This document shows, in pieces, positions 1-8,254 of a stretch of DNA of 64,000 bases. The notes under the pieces are model-generated. The model was not told the DNA's origin. It did not search any database and worked only from the letters and a program-made list of their open reading frames with translations. The DNA is taken from NCBI GenBank assembly GCA_900473185.1, contig UCKU01000034.1:1-64000 (forward strand). Reading direction: 5' to 3'. A program made the position numbers and the translations under genes. The stretch is from Hyphomicrobiales bacterium. Its GTDB lineage: Bacteria; Pseudomonadota; Alphaproteobacteria; Rhizobiales; Rhizobiaceae. Position 1 is the stretch's first letter; each line of letters starts with the position of its first letter.

Positions 1-570
1 ACGGCGACCGACCTCGGCGGTCTTGCGGCCAACGAGACCTTCAACGTCGCCGTGTCGACGGCGCCAACCACCTACAGCCTGTTCTCCGCTTCCAGCACGC
101 CGACCCAGACGAACCTCAACGACGGTCAGCAGCTCGAGCTCGGCGTCAAGTTCCAGGCGAACGTTGCCGGTGACATTACCGGCATCAGGTTCTATCGCAG
201 CGCCAACGACAACGGCCAGAATGTCGTCGACCTGTGGACCACGACAGGCACCAAGCTTGCAACCGCCACCTTCACCAACACCACAGCGAGCGGCTGGCAG
301 ACGGTAAACTTTGCAACACCTGTCACGATTGCCGCCAACACCAACTATGTCGCCTCCTACCACACAACCGGTGCCTATGTGGCGACGGACGCCTTCTTCA
401 ACAACGCCGTGACAAACGGTCCGCTGACGGCCCAGTCCAGTGCTGCGGCCGGCGGCAACGGCGTCTACGCCTATGGCGGGTCCGCTACCGCGGGGCTCTT
501 CCCGAGCAATACCTACGATTCAGCGAATTACTATGCCGATGTGATCTTCCGGCCGCAGCTCGCCGCATGA
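1..570 (+). CDS. C-terminal part of a secreted DUF4082-domain protein (5' end outside window)
   Basis: The reading frame is open from the first base and stops at 568-570, so only the last 189 residues are present. They form a beta-rich DUF4082 module, recognisable by the order FYRSANDNGQNVVDLWTT, then TLKLA/TATFTN-type strands, SGWQTVNF and YYADVIFRP at the end. In rhizobia this domain usually ends large extracellular multidomain proteins with cadherin- or Ig-like repeats. The residues before it (ATDLGGLAANETFNVAVSTAP) look like a linker after such a repeat. No enzymatic residues can be named. The gene is separated by 91 bp from the next one and is not obviously related to it. Function is unknown; an adhesion or matrix role is inference from the family. 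Confidence 0.8.
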   Translation, partial: TATDLGGLAANETFNVAVSTAPTTYSLFSASSTPTQTNLNDGQQLELGVKFQANVAGDITGIRFYRSANDNGQNVVDLWTTTGTKLATATFTNTTASGWQTVNFATPVTIAANTNYVASYHTTGAYVATDAFFNNAVTNGPLTAQSSAAAGGNGVYAYGGSATAGLFPSNTYDSANYYADVIFRPQLAA

Positions 571-661
571 GCCATCGCAAGGAGATTAGAAACAGGGTTC
601 GAATGAGGCCTATGCGACGCAAGCGTCAATCGCTCTCGGTGTCCATATCTAGGACATCCCG

Positions 662-1846
662 ATGAACAGGATCGAGCGGCTCCCGGTAACCGTGCTCGCC
701 GGTTTTCTCGGCGCTGGTAAGACGACGCTTCTCAGTCACGTCCTGAACAATCGTGAAGGCTTGCGGGTTGCGGTCATCGTCAACGACATGAGCGAAGTGA
801 ACATAGACGCAAGCCTCATTCGAGACGGCGGCTGCAATCTGTCGCATACGACAGAGACATTGGTCGAGCTCAGTAATGGCTGCATATGCTGCACCCTGCG
901 CAATGACCTGTTGACGGAAGTGCGGCGTCTGGCCGAAGAGGGGCGATACGACTATCTGTTGATCGAAGGCACCGGCATCGCCGAGCCGCGCCCCATCGCG
1001 GCAACATTTTCCTTTCGCGATGAAAACGGCGTTTCGCTTTCCGATTTTGCCAGACTCGACACAATGGTTACCGTGGTCGATGCTGCAAGCCTGTTAGCCG
1101 GCTACAGTAGCGCCGATCTGCTTGCCGACCGCGGTCTGCAACGGGACGGTGAAGACCGGCGTACCCTCATCGACCTGTTGGTCGACCAGATAGAGTTTGC
1201 CGATGTCGTCGTGATCAACAAGATCTCGGACGCGACTGAAGACGTCCGTGCGGAGGTCCGCAAGATCGTTGCGTCTCTCAACCCGGATGCGCACCAGGTG
1301 GAGACGGATCTTGGCAAGGTCTCCCTGGCAACCGTCCTTAATACCGGCCTCTTCGATGAAGAAAAAGCTGCTGCGCACCCCTTGTGGCACAAGGAATTGT
1401 ATAGCGCGGACCAACATGTTCCGGAGACGGAGGAATACGGGGTATCGAGCTTTGTCTATCGCACGAGGCGTCCCTTCGACCCCAAGCGGTTTCGGGCATT
1501 CCTGGACGAGCCCTGGCCGGGAGTGCTTCGTGCCAAAGGCCATTTCTGGCTTGCCACGCGCCCGCGTCACGTGGGCCTGATGTCGGCCGCAGGAGTGCAG
1601 CGACGCTGCGAACCCATGGGGCTTTGGTGGGCAGCTGTTCCCCGGCAGGACTGGCCGAGCCATCAGCAGTTTCATCAGCACCTGCAGAGCCGATGGGATG
1701 CCGCCTGGGGCGACCGCCGGCAGGAACTGGTATTCATCGGGGTTGGCATGAACGAGACGGGTGTGCGGACCGCGTTGGACGATTGCCTCGCCAGCGCTGA
1801 TCCGCGTGATTGGGCCACCCTCGAAGATCCGTTTCCGGCCTGGTAG
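662..1846 (+). CDS. CobW/COG0523-family GTP-binding metallochaperone
   Basis: A 394-aa cytoplasmic GTPase of the CobW/YjiA/ZigA (COG0523) group, which binds a transition metal (mostly zinc) and is thought to hand it to client proteins under metal limitation. The N-terminus has the P-loop GFLGAGKTT at about residue 14. The diagnostic CxCC metal motif is in NGCICCTLRNDL at about 72-83, and the GTPase guanine motif is VINKI. The C-terminal CobW_C domain covers about residues 260-380 (PFDPKRFRAFL and GHFWLATRPRH). Length is normal for the ZigA type. The ATG at 662 has a short AGGA upstream. I looked for a Zur-type AT-rich palindrome in 571-661 and found none, so zinc control is not supported by the sequence. 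It stands alone between unrelated genes and converges on the amidohydrolase. Confidence 0.88.
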   Translation: MNRIERLPVTVLAGFLGAGKTTLLSHVLNNREGLRVAVIVNDMSEVNIDASLIRDGGCNLSHTTETLVELSNGCICCTLRNDLLTEVRRLAEEGRYDYLLIEGTGIAEPRPIAATFSFRDENGVSLSDFARLDTMVTVVDAASLLAGYSSADLLADRGLQRDGEDRRTLIDLLVDQIEFADVVVINKISDATEDVRAEVRKIVASLNPDAHQVETDLGKVSLATVLNTGLFDEEKAAAHPLWHKELYSADQHVPETEEYGVSSFVYRTRRPFDPKRFRAFLDEPWPGVLRAKGHFWLATRPRHVGLMSAAGVQRRCEPMGLWWAAVPRQDWPSHQQFHQHLQSRWDAAWGDRRQELVFIGVGMNETGVRTALDDCLASADPRDWATLEDPFPAW

Positions 1847-1914
1847 GACGGCTTCGCAATGTTTGCGCCGCAAGCGCAAGGACGCGGGAGTTCACGGTCT
1901 ATTGCCAGGATGCT

Positions 1915-3096
1915 TCAGTTGTCGAGATAGCGTTCGGCCAGGCGTGCCCACATCGCAGCACCCACTGTCAGGGATTTGTCGGCAAAGTCGTATTTCGCGC
2001 TGTGCAGGATCGCGGATTCCACACCGTTGCCAAGCCGCAGGAAGCTGCCTGGTTTGTGCTCGAGGAAATGCGAGAAGTCCTCACTGCCGGGGATGAGGTT
2101 GCAGAGAGCTACCTTGTCAGCACCGACGAGTTCTTCGGCGACCATGCGGGCGAATTCGGTTTCCGCTTCCGAATTGACGACCACGGGATGTCCGCGAGTG
2201 TATTCTATTTCCGCGGTTGCGCCGTAACCGTCGGCAATCGTTTCGGTGAGCCTGCGGATCCTGGCCTCCAGCGTCTCGCGCACCTTCGGGTCGAAGGAGC
2301 GAATGCTGAGCAGCAGTTTTGCACTTTCGGGGATGACGTTTGCGGCCTCGCCGGCATGGATCGCCCCGACCGTGACGACAGCGGTCTGTGTCGGATCGAT
2401 GCTGCGCGAGACGACCGATTGCAGGCTGACGACGAGGTTGCAGGCAACGACCACCGGATCGATGGTCAGATGCGGACGCGAGGCGTGGCCGCCTTTGCCC
2501 TTGATGGTGATCTCGGCGCTATCGGCAGCCGCCATCAGCGGGCCTGACCGCATCAACCAGGTGCCTTCGGGGGCGCCGGGATGATTGTGCAGCCCGAAGA
2601 TAACATCGAAGGGAAAGCGTTCGAACAGGCCGTCAGCGATCATTGCGGGCGCACCGCTCAGCGCACCTGCCTCCTCGGCCGGTTGGAAAATGAGATTGAC
2701 GGTGCCGTTGAAGCGGCGCGTGCGCGCCAGATATTCGGCCGCGCCGAGAAGGATTGTCGTGTGGCCGTCATGTCCGCAGGCATGCATCTTGCCGGCAACC
2801 GTGCTGGCATAGGGGCGACCGGTCTCCTCGGTGATCGGCAGGGCGTCCATGTCGGCGCGGATGGCGATGCTCTTCTTTCCGGCGCCAACCGTCATGCGCG
2901 CAACCACGCCGTGGCCGCCGACGTTGCGGGTCACCTCATAACCCCAGGATTCCAGCTTTTCGGCAACGAAACGCGCCGTCTCGGCCTCCTCGAAGGAGAG
3001 CTCGGGATGGGCGTGCAGATGCCGGCGGATGGCCGTCAGCTCCGCTTCCATCGGTTCGAAATCGGAGAGGCGGGCAAAATCATTGTCGAGAGACAT
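1915..3096 (-). CDS. M20-family amidohydrolase (hippurate hydrolase / N-acyl amino acid hydrolase type)
   Basis: A 393-aa metallopeptidase of the M20D/amidohydrolase group, which removes acyl groups from N-acyl amino acids or conjugates such as hippurate or IAA-amino acids. Binuclear metal ligands are visible as HACGHDGH (about residue 107), PAEE (about 140) and LHNHP (about 170). The dimerisation domain lies between roughly 185 and 300 (GKGGHASRPH). The final metal His is in the NLIPGSEDFSHF/ILHSAKYDF region. It is the last gene of the minus-strand operon that begins at 6813 and carries a polar amino acid importer. This makes imported N-acyl or amide-linked amino acids a reasonable substrate guess. 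The exact substrate cannot be deduced. Confidence 0.88.
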   Translation of the reverse strand: MSLDNDFARLSDFEPMEAELTAIRRHLHAHPELSFEEAETARFVAEKLESWGYEVTRNVGGHGVVARMTVGAGKKSIAIRADMDALPITEETGRPYASTVAGKMHACGHDGHTTILLGAAEYLARTRRFNGTVNLIFQPAEEAGALSGAPAMIADGLFERFPFDVIFGLHNHPGAPEGTWLMRSGPLMAAADSAEITIKGKGGHASRPHLTIDPVVVACNLVVSLQSVVSRSIDPTQTAVVTVGAIHAGEAANVIPESAKLLLSIRSFDPKVRETLEARIRRLTETIADGYGATAEIEYTRGHPVVVNSEAETEFARMVAEELVGADKVALCNLIPGSEDFSHFLEHKPGSFLRLGNGVESAILHSAKYDFADKSLTVGAAMWARLAERYLDN

Positions 3097-3183
3097 GGCA
3101 ATTCCAGTTTGATGGGCGCGGTATCGCCGGCCGGCTCACGGTAAAGCCAGCCCGCAGGGCAAGAGCATGGGGGAGCTGCCGCG

Positions 3184-3963
3184 CTAGATGAAGCGCGACA
3201 GGAAACTTCTGGTGCGGGGGTGCTGCGGATTGCCGATCACGTCTTCCGGTTTGCCCTGTTCCACGACCTTGCCGCCATCCATGAAGACGACGCGGTCGGC
3301 CGCTTCCCGCGCGAAGCCGATCTCGTGGGTGACGACGATCATCGTCAGACCCTGGTTTGCAAGATCCCGCATGGTGGCGAGAACCTCGCCGACCAGCTCA
3401 GGGTCGAGTGCCGAGGTCGGCTCGTCGAAGAGCATCAGCTTCGGCTTGATGGCCAGCGCGCGGGCAATCGCCACGCGCTGCTGCTGGCCGCCGGAAAGCT
3501 GGCGCGGGTAGCTATCTGCCTTGGCCGAAAGCCCGACCCGTTCCAGGAGCCTCAGCGCATTTTCGGTCGCGGCCTTGCGGCTTTCGCCGTGTATGCCGAC
3601 CGGCGCCTCGATGATGTTCTGCAGTGCCGTCATATGCGGATAGAGATTGAACTGCTGGAACACCATGCCGATCTTTCGCCGCTGCAGGGCGATCGCGTGG
3701 TTCGACAGCTGCAAAAGCCGGTCCTTGTGCAGGCGGTAGCCGATCTGTTCACCGTCCACCTCGATCGAACCCTGGTTGATGGATTCGAGGTGATTGATAC
3801 AGCGCAGGAATGTCGACTTGCCGGAGCCGGAGGGACCAAGGACGACGACGACCTCGCCGGGCGCGACGTCGAGATCGATACCCTTCAGCACTTCCAGATC
3901 TGCGAAGGACTTGTGGACATTGCGTGCCTTGACGAGAGGCTCGATGGTGGCGATCTCGTTCAT
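3184..3963 (-). CDS. Polar amino acid ABC transporter, ATP-binding protein
   Basis: A 259-aa ATPase of the GlnQ/HisP class that powers import of polar amino acids. Walker A is GPSGSGKST (about residues 44-52). The Q-loop lies in GMVFQQFNLYPHMT, the signature is LSGGQQQRVAIARAL, Walker B is KLMLFDEPTSALDPE, and the switch His is in VVTHEIGFA. Length and domain content are standard, with no TOBE extension. Its start overlaps the end of the permease gene (ATGA at 3960-3963), which shows translational coupling. It serves the permease at 3960-4901 and the binding protein at 4898-5788. Confidence 0.93.
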   Translation of the reverse strand: MNEIATIEPLVKARNVHKSFADLEVLKGIDLDVAPGEVVVVLGPSGSGKSTFLRCINHLESINQGSIEVDGEQIGYRLHKDRLLQLSNHAIALQRRKIGMVFQQFNLYPHMTALQNIIEAPVGIHGESRKAATENALRLLERVGLSAKADSYPRQLSGGQQQRVAIARALAIKPKLMLFDEPTSALDPELVGEVLATMRDLANQGLTMIVVTHEIGFAREAADRVVFMDGGKVVEQGKPEDVIGNPQHPRTRSFLSRFI

Positions 3964-4901
3964 GCGCCTGCCTCCGTTGCCTGTGCCACGACGGCCGCTT
4001 CCTTTGCGGGCTTGGCGGCGCCCGTGCGGCGATCGCCGCGGCTGTAATAGCGCTCGATATAGGCCTGACCGATATTCAGGACCGACGTGATGAGCAAATA
4101 CCAGAGAACGGCGACGAGCAGCATCGGCACGATCTCGAAGGTGCGGTTGTAGATCGACTGCACCGAATAGAGGAGATCGGCCATGGCGATGACGCTGACG
4201 AGCGAGGTCGCCTTGATCATGCTGATCAGCTGATTGCCAGTCGGCGGAACGATCGAGCGCATGGCCTGAGGAATGATGATGCGGCGAAGGGCGCGGATGC
4301 GCGTCATGCCGAAGGCTTCCGCAGTCTCGAACTGACCCTTGTCCACCGAAAGCAACCCGCCGCGGATGATTTCCGCCATATAGGCGGACTCATTGAGTGC
4401 GAGACCGGCAATCGCAGCCGTCATCGGGCTGATCACCGAATTCGTATCCCAGCTCATGAAGGTCGGACCGAACGGAATGCCGATCGACAGCGTCGGAAAG
4501 AGCGTTGAAAGATTGTACCAGAAGATCAGCTGCACCAAGAGCGGTGTTCCGCGGAAGAACCAGATGAACAGCGAGGCAAGCGAACTTGCCAGGCGATCGC
4601 TGGACATTCTCGCGACGGCCAGCACGAGGCCGAGCCCGATGCCGATGATCATCGCGACGACCGTCAGGCCAAGCGAGACGTAAAGGCCGCTGATGACGGT
4701 CGGGTCGAAGAAATAGTGTGCGACGACCGGCCAGCCGAAATTCTCATTATGCGCGACCGACCAGGCCCAGTAGGCGGCGATCGCAAGCGTGATGGCCCAG
4801 GCCGCAACGCGGCCTTTGGGGAAGGGCTTGTGGGCATGGGCCACATCCCGGCTTCTCGCATCGCCGGGGGGCGATGCGAGCGTTTGTATTTGTGTGCTCA
4901 T
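3960..4901 (-). CDS. Polar amino acid ABC transporter, permease
   Basis: A 313-aa inner-membrane subunit of the HisMQ/GlnP family. A 35-residue cytoplasmic leader comes before the first membrane span (AAWAITLAIAAYWAWSVA). The core starts around YVSLGLTVVAMIIGIGLGLVLA and holds the EAA loop EAFGMTRIRALRRIIIPQA, which contacts the ATPase. Only one permease gene is present, so the channel is presumably a homodimer. It overlaps both neighbours by 4 bp (3960-3963 and 4898-4901), the classical layout of a co-translated operon. The N-terminal extension is longer than usual for this family, which is common in proteobacterial members with one extra span. Confidence 0.92.
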   Translation of the reverse strand: MSTQIQTLASPPGDARSRDVAHAHKPFPKGRVAAWAITLAIAAYWAWSVAHNENFGWPVVAHYFFDPTVISGLYVSLGLTVVAMIIGIGLGLVLAVARMSSDRLASSLASLFIWFFRGTPLLVQLIFWYNLSTLFPTLSIGIPFGPTFMSWDTNSVISPMTAAIAGLALNESAYMAEIIRGGLLSVDKGQFETAEAFGMTRIRALRRIIIPQAMRSIVPPTGNQLISMIKATSLVSVIAMADLLYSVQSIYNRTFEIVPMLLVAVLWYLLITSVLNIGQAYIERYYSRGDRRTGAAKPAKEAAVVAQATEAGA

Positions 4902-5788
4902 TTCGGAAGCGTCCCACCGAGGTTGATGCCGGGCTCCTTGATCATGTTGTTCTCAAGGCCCCACTTCTTCATGATGGTGGCATAGGTGCCATTGTCCATC
5001 AGCACCTTGACTGCATCGCGCAGGACTGGACCAAGCGGCGAGCCCTTCGCGACAACCGCGCCCTGATAGAGATTCTCGAAACCGTTCTTCTGTCCGACAC
5101 CGGTCAGTTCCAACTGGCCGTTGGCCTGAGAGACGAAATAGGTGAGCGGCGCTTGGGAGGAGAAGAAGGCATCCGACCGCTTGGAGCGGACGGCAAGGAT
5201 CGAGCTCGGCTGGTCGGTGAAGGACTGCACCTCGATTGCACCCTTGCCATCGGTCTTGCACTTTTCGGCCTGCACCTGGATGACCTTTTCGGCCGAACCG
5301 CCGGCCATGACGGCGATGCGGTTGCCGCAGGCGGTATCGAGCGAGGTGATGCCCTTCGGATTGCCCTTCTGCACCGAGAAGACCACAAATTCCTGCACCC
5401 AGTCGACGAAGTCGTTGGACTCTTCGCGGCTCTTGAAATCGCCGACCGGACCGAAGGCAAACTGGTAGCGGCCGGAGTTGACACCGGCCAGCAGCGCCGG
5501 CAGGCCACCGACGGTCTCATGCTCGATCTTGACGCCGAGAACCTCACCGAGCGCGTCGGTCAGATCGGCGCTGGCGCCGGTCATCTCGGTGCCTGTGACG
5601 ATTTCATAGGGAGGAAACGAGCCATTGTTGACGGAGATCATCTTGCCGGACGTGCGGATCGCTTCGGGCAACTGCGCATGAAGCGCGTCGTTGACCGAAA
5701 GCTTGGGCAGGGCGGCATCTTCAGCGAAGGCCGTTCCCGAGATCACTACGCTCGTCAGAGCAAGGCATGCAGTTTTCCTGATCGACAT
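4898..5788 (-). CDS. Polar amino acid ABC transporter, periplasmic substrate-binding protein (family 3)
   Basis: A 296-aa solute-binding protein of the GlnH/HisJ class. A Sec signal peptide occupies about residues 1-22 (MSIRKTACLALTSVVISGTAFAED, cleavage after AFA). The mature part shows the family-3 pattern GKMISVNNGSFPPYEIV, then GASADLTDALGEVLGVKI and SGRYQFAFG for the first lobe. It is the second gene of the operon; 47 bp separate it from the upstream Pht5-like gene. Cys residues at TACGN and AEKCKTD could form a disulfide. Ligand specificity is not readable; the neighbouring amidohydrolase hints at an amino acid conjugate. Confidence 0.9.
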   Translation of the reverse strand: MSIRKTACLALTSVVISGTAFAEDAALPKLSVNDALHAQLPEAIRTSGKMISVNNGSFPPYEIVTGTEMTGASADLTDALGEVLGVKIEHETVGGLPALLAGVNSGRYQFAFGPVGDFKSREESNDFVDWVQEFVVFSVQKGNPKGITSLDTACGNRIAVMAGGSAEKVIQVQAEKCKTDGKGAIEVQSFTDQPSSILAVRSKRSDAFFSSQAPLTYFVSQANGQLELTGVGQKNGFENLYQGAVVAKGSPLGPVLRDAVKVLMDNGTYATIMKKWGLENNMIKEPGINLGGTLPK

Positions 5789-5835
5789 TATTTAGTTCCC
5801 CTGTTTGGTTCGAATTTATGCGTTTCGTGTTGCGC

Positions 5836-6813
5836 TCACCCGATGCGGCTACCGTCCACATCGAAGGAGAAGAGGTCTTCCGGCGTCATCAGTTGCGGCA
5901 GGATGCCCTGGACGTGAAGCTCGCTGGCGAAGTCGGCGATCATCTTGCGGTTGACCGCAAAGCCGCTGGCCTCCCAGCCGACTGGAAGCTCGGCGGCCGA
6001 CTTCAACAGCTCGTCCATCATGAAGGGCGTGGTGTCGGCGTATTTGCGGCGTTTGCTCAGCCACATCCGCTGCGATTCGTCGATCAGCTTGCTGAGTTCT
6101 TCGATCACCCACGGGTTCTGCGCGACGATGCCCGGTTTGATGCCGATCAGATGCATGCCGGGAACATAGCCCACATCATCGAAATATCGACGTTCGGCAC
6201 CTCTGAAATCGGAAACGACTTGCCGGAACGGCGATCCTCCGCAAAAGTACCCGTCAGGCATGAAAGGCGTGAAGATCGCGTCCAGGAAGCCTTCCTTGAG
6301 CAGGTCGACCATGGGGCGCTCGCCGGGAGCCGCTTCGATGCGGCCGGGCCGGCCGAATCCGTCCAGACGATCGACGATCGGATGCGCTTCCGTCAGGCGG
6401 CCTGCATACCACATGGCATCCTCGACGCCGACGCCCTCGCGGCGCAACGCCGCTCTGGTCCAGGTGTTTCCGGAGTCGCGCCATCCGGTGACGCCGATAC
6501 GCTTTCCGGCGAGCTGGCGAAGTTCGGTGATGGGGCCGTCCTTGCAGGTGATGATGCAACGGTGACGGAAGCCGCGCATGATGAAGTTCGGAATGCCGAC
6601 GACGCTCTCGTCGCCATCAATGCGCAGCTGCGTATAGCGGCTGAAGGACATTTCCGCGACATCGTAGTGGTCGCTCTTGCCGAGATGCGAGAGCAATGTG
6701 CCGACGCGGTCGACCTTGATGTCAAGCTTGGGAGAGGAGACATCGCCGAGAACCAGTGGCGTCATGTAGTCCCAGTCACGCAGGGCAAGTCGGAGGTTAA
6801 GGGGCATGGGCAT
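5836..6813 (-). CDS. 4,5-dihydroxyphthalate decarboxylase-like / NMT1-SBP-like protein
   Basis: A 325-aa protein of the Pht5-like group, whose fold is that of a type-2 periplasmic binding protein but which has no signal peptide here (MPMPLNLRLALRDWDY). Recognisable blocks are LAGKRIGVTGWRDSGNTW (about residue 105) and a central block that includes VGYVPGMHLIGI. Family members are annotated as 4,5-dihydroxyphthalate decarboxylases or as orphan ABC-like ligand-binding proteins, and few have been tested. It is the first gene of the operon that carries the amino acid importer and M20 hydrolase, and it is divergent from the MocR regulator. The likely role is an enzyme or a cytoplasmic binding protein for the imported compound. 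That role is inference. Confidence 0.7.
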   Translation of the reverse strand: MPMPLNLRLALRDWDYMTPLVLGDVSSPKLDIKVDRVGTLLSHLGKSDHYDVAEMSFSRYTQLRIDGDESVVGIPNFIMRGFRHRCIITCKDGPITELRQLAGKRIGVTGWRDSGNTWTRAALRREGVGVEDAMWYAGRLTEAHPIVDRLDGFGRPGRIEAAPGERPMVDLLKEGFLDAIFTPFMPDGYFCGGSPFRQVVSDFRGAERRYFDDVGYVPGMHLIGIKPGIVAQNPWVIEELSKLIDESQRMWLSKRRKYADTTPFMMDELLKSAAELPVGWEASGFAVNRKMIADFASELHVQGILPQLMTPEDLFSFDVDGSRIG

Positions 6814-6846
6814 TCACTCGCAAAGACCTTGTTTTCGGAACAATTA

Positions 6847-6892
6847 AATGTTCAAATTTATCCGATCAAATGTTATTACGTTATTGAACATT
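6847..6892. promoter_or_regulatory. Candidate MocR operator: inverted repeat AATGTTCAA / TTGAACATT
   Basis: The 94-bp AT-rich gap between the divergent operon at 6813 and the MocR gene at 6908 holds a perfect 9-bp inverted repeat, AATGTTCAA at 6847-6855 and TTGAACATT at 6884-6892. A third half-site AATGTT begins at 6869. Repeated half-sites spaced by a few helical turns are typical of MocR/GntR-aminotransferase regulators that control a divergent operon. The regulatory function is inferred from position. Confidence 0.55.
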
Positions 6893-6907
6893 AAAAATGG
6901 CGATTAA

Positions 6908-8236
6908 ATGAGCGATATTGTCGATGCGGCATGGTTTGCCCAAAAATTGACCGATCGGACAATTCGAGGAATTGCGATTGAAACCAGTGCCTTGATCCGC
7001 GCCGGGGCGCTTCCCGTCGGAACGAAGCTGCCGCCGATCCGCGATCTCGCCTTTGCGCTCGGGATCAGTCCGGCGACGATCTCCGAGGCCTGGAGCGAGC
7101 TGAGACGCCAGAAAATCATTACCGGCAGGGGACGGAACGGCACCTGGGTGAGCGGCGACCGTTTCGTGGCGAAACCCGAACGGCTCGGCAGTTCCGGCCG
7201 TTATGGAGCCGACGTCCTCGACCTGACATCGGCCGTGCCGGATGTTCGGCTTTTGCCGAAGCTTACCGAAGCCATGGCCTATGGAGCCTCGGCCGAAAAT
7301 CTCAACAGCTACGAGCGAAGCCGCATTCTTCCGGAACTCGAAGAGGCTGTTCGAAAGACCTGGCCATACGAACCGGAGGCATTCCTGGCGACGAACGGGG
7401 GCTATAACGCGGTCTACACGCTTATCCAGGCGCTCGTCATGCCCGGTGCTTCCGTTGCAATCGAAGATCCGACCGCCATGCGGCTTCTTGATATTCTGGA
7501 GGATCGCGGCGTGCAGATCATTCCGGTCCAGTGCGATCGGGAAGGCCCGCTGCCCGCATCGCTCGAAGCCGCAATGAAGCTGCGGCCCGTCGCCTTCATT
7601 TTCCAGCCGCGGCTTCACTCGGTGACCGGTCAGAGTGTCAGCGGCGAGCGGTTGCAACACCTTGGAGACATCCTCGACGGCACGGACACCTTGATCGTCG
7701 AGGATGACGGCATTGCCGACATTTCCACGGCTCCGCGTCATTCGCTTGGTGGCCGGTTTGCCGACCGGACCATTCACATTCTCTCCTATTCAAAGACGCA
7801 TGGTCCGGATCTGAGGCTTGCTGTGCTCTCAAGCTCGCGGGCGATCGTCGAACAGATCCAGTCCTACCGCAGCTTCAGCGCCGGCTGGACAAGCCGCATC
7901 CTTCAGGCGGCCACCGCATGGCTTCTGCGGGATCCCGCGACGCAAACCTCGCTGCAACTCTCTCGCGATATCTATTTCCAGCGTCGGGCCGATCTGGTCG
8001 ACGCCCTGGGGGAACGTGGGATCGACGTGCAACATGGCAGCGGCTTGTGTGCCTGGGTGCCGGTTGCATCCGAACCTTTCGCGATGGTCACGCTGGCGGC
8101 GCGAGGTATTGCGGTTCATCCCGGTGCTAAATTTTCCATTCTTCCAAGCGCACATCTTCGCGTGGCGACGGCCATATTGTCTGATCGGCTAAGCGACGTG
8201 GCCGACTCGATCGCGCTGGCCGCCAGCCCGGCCTAG
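6908..8236 (+). CDS. MocR-type transcriptional regulator (GntR wHTH fused to PLP aminotransferase fold)
   Basis: A 442-aa regulator. The N-terminal GntR winged helix lies at about residues 10-80 (GTKLPPIRDLAFALGISPATISEAWSELRRQKII). A fold-type I aminotransferase domain follows from about residue 100 to the end. The expected PLP-binding lysine is in SYSKTHGPDLRLAVL (about residue 298), and the cofactor-contacting Asp is in VEDDGIADI. MocR proteins sense PLP-amino acid adducts or related amines. The position next to an amino acid import and hydrolysis operon fits control of that operon. The gap to the operon start is 94 bp and contains a matching inverted repeat. The RBS is weak (GGCGATTAA before ATG). 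Confidence 0.9.
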   Translation: MSDIVDAAWFAQKLTDRTIRGIAIETSALIRAGALPVGTKLPPIRDLAFALGISPATISEAWSELRRQKIITGRGRNGTWVSGDRFVAKPERLGSSGRYGADVLDLTSAVPDVRLLPKLTEAMAYGASAENLNSYERSRILPELEEAVRKTWPYEPEAFLATNGGYNAVYTLIQALVMPGASVAIEDPTAMRLLDILEDRGVQIIPVQCDREGPLPASLEAAMKLRPVAFIFQPRLHSVTGQSVSGERLQHLGDILDGTDTLIVEDDGIADISTAPRHSLGGRFADRTIHILSYSKTHGPDLRLAVLSSSRAIVEQIQSYRSFSAGWTSRILQAATAWLLRDPATQTSLQLSRDIYFQRRADLVDALGERGIDVQHGSGLCAWVPVASEPFAMVTLAARGIAVHPGAKFSILPSAHLRVATAILSDRLSDVADSIALAASPA

Positions 8237-8254
8237 CCTTCGGTGTCGCTCCAA

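Noticed and set aside
571..661. Possible Zur box before the COG0523 gene
   Set aside because: I looked for an AT-rich zinc-repressor palindrome and saw none, so zinc regulation is not claimed.
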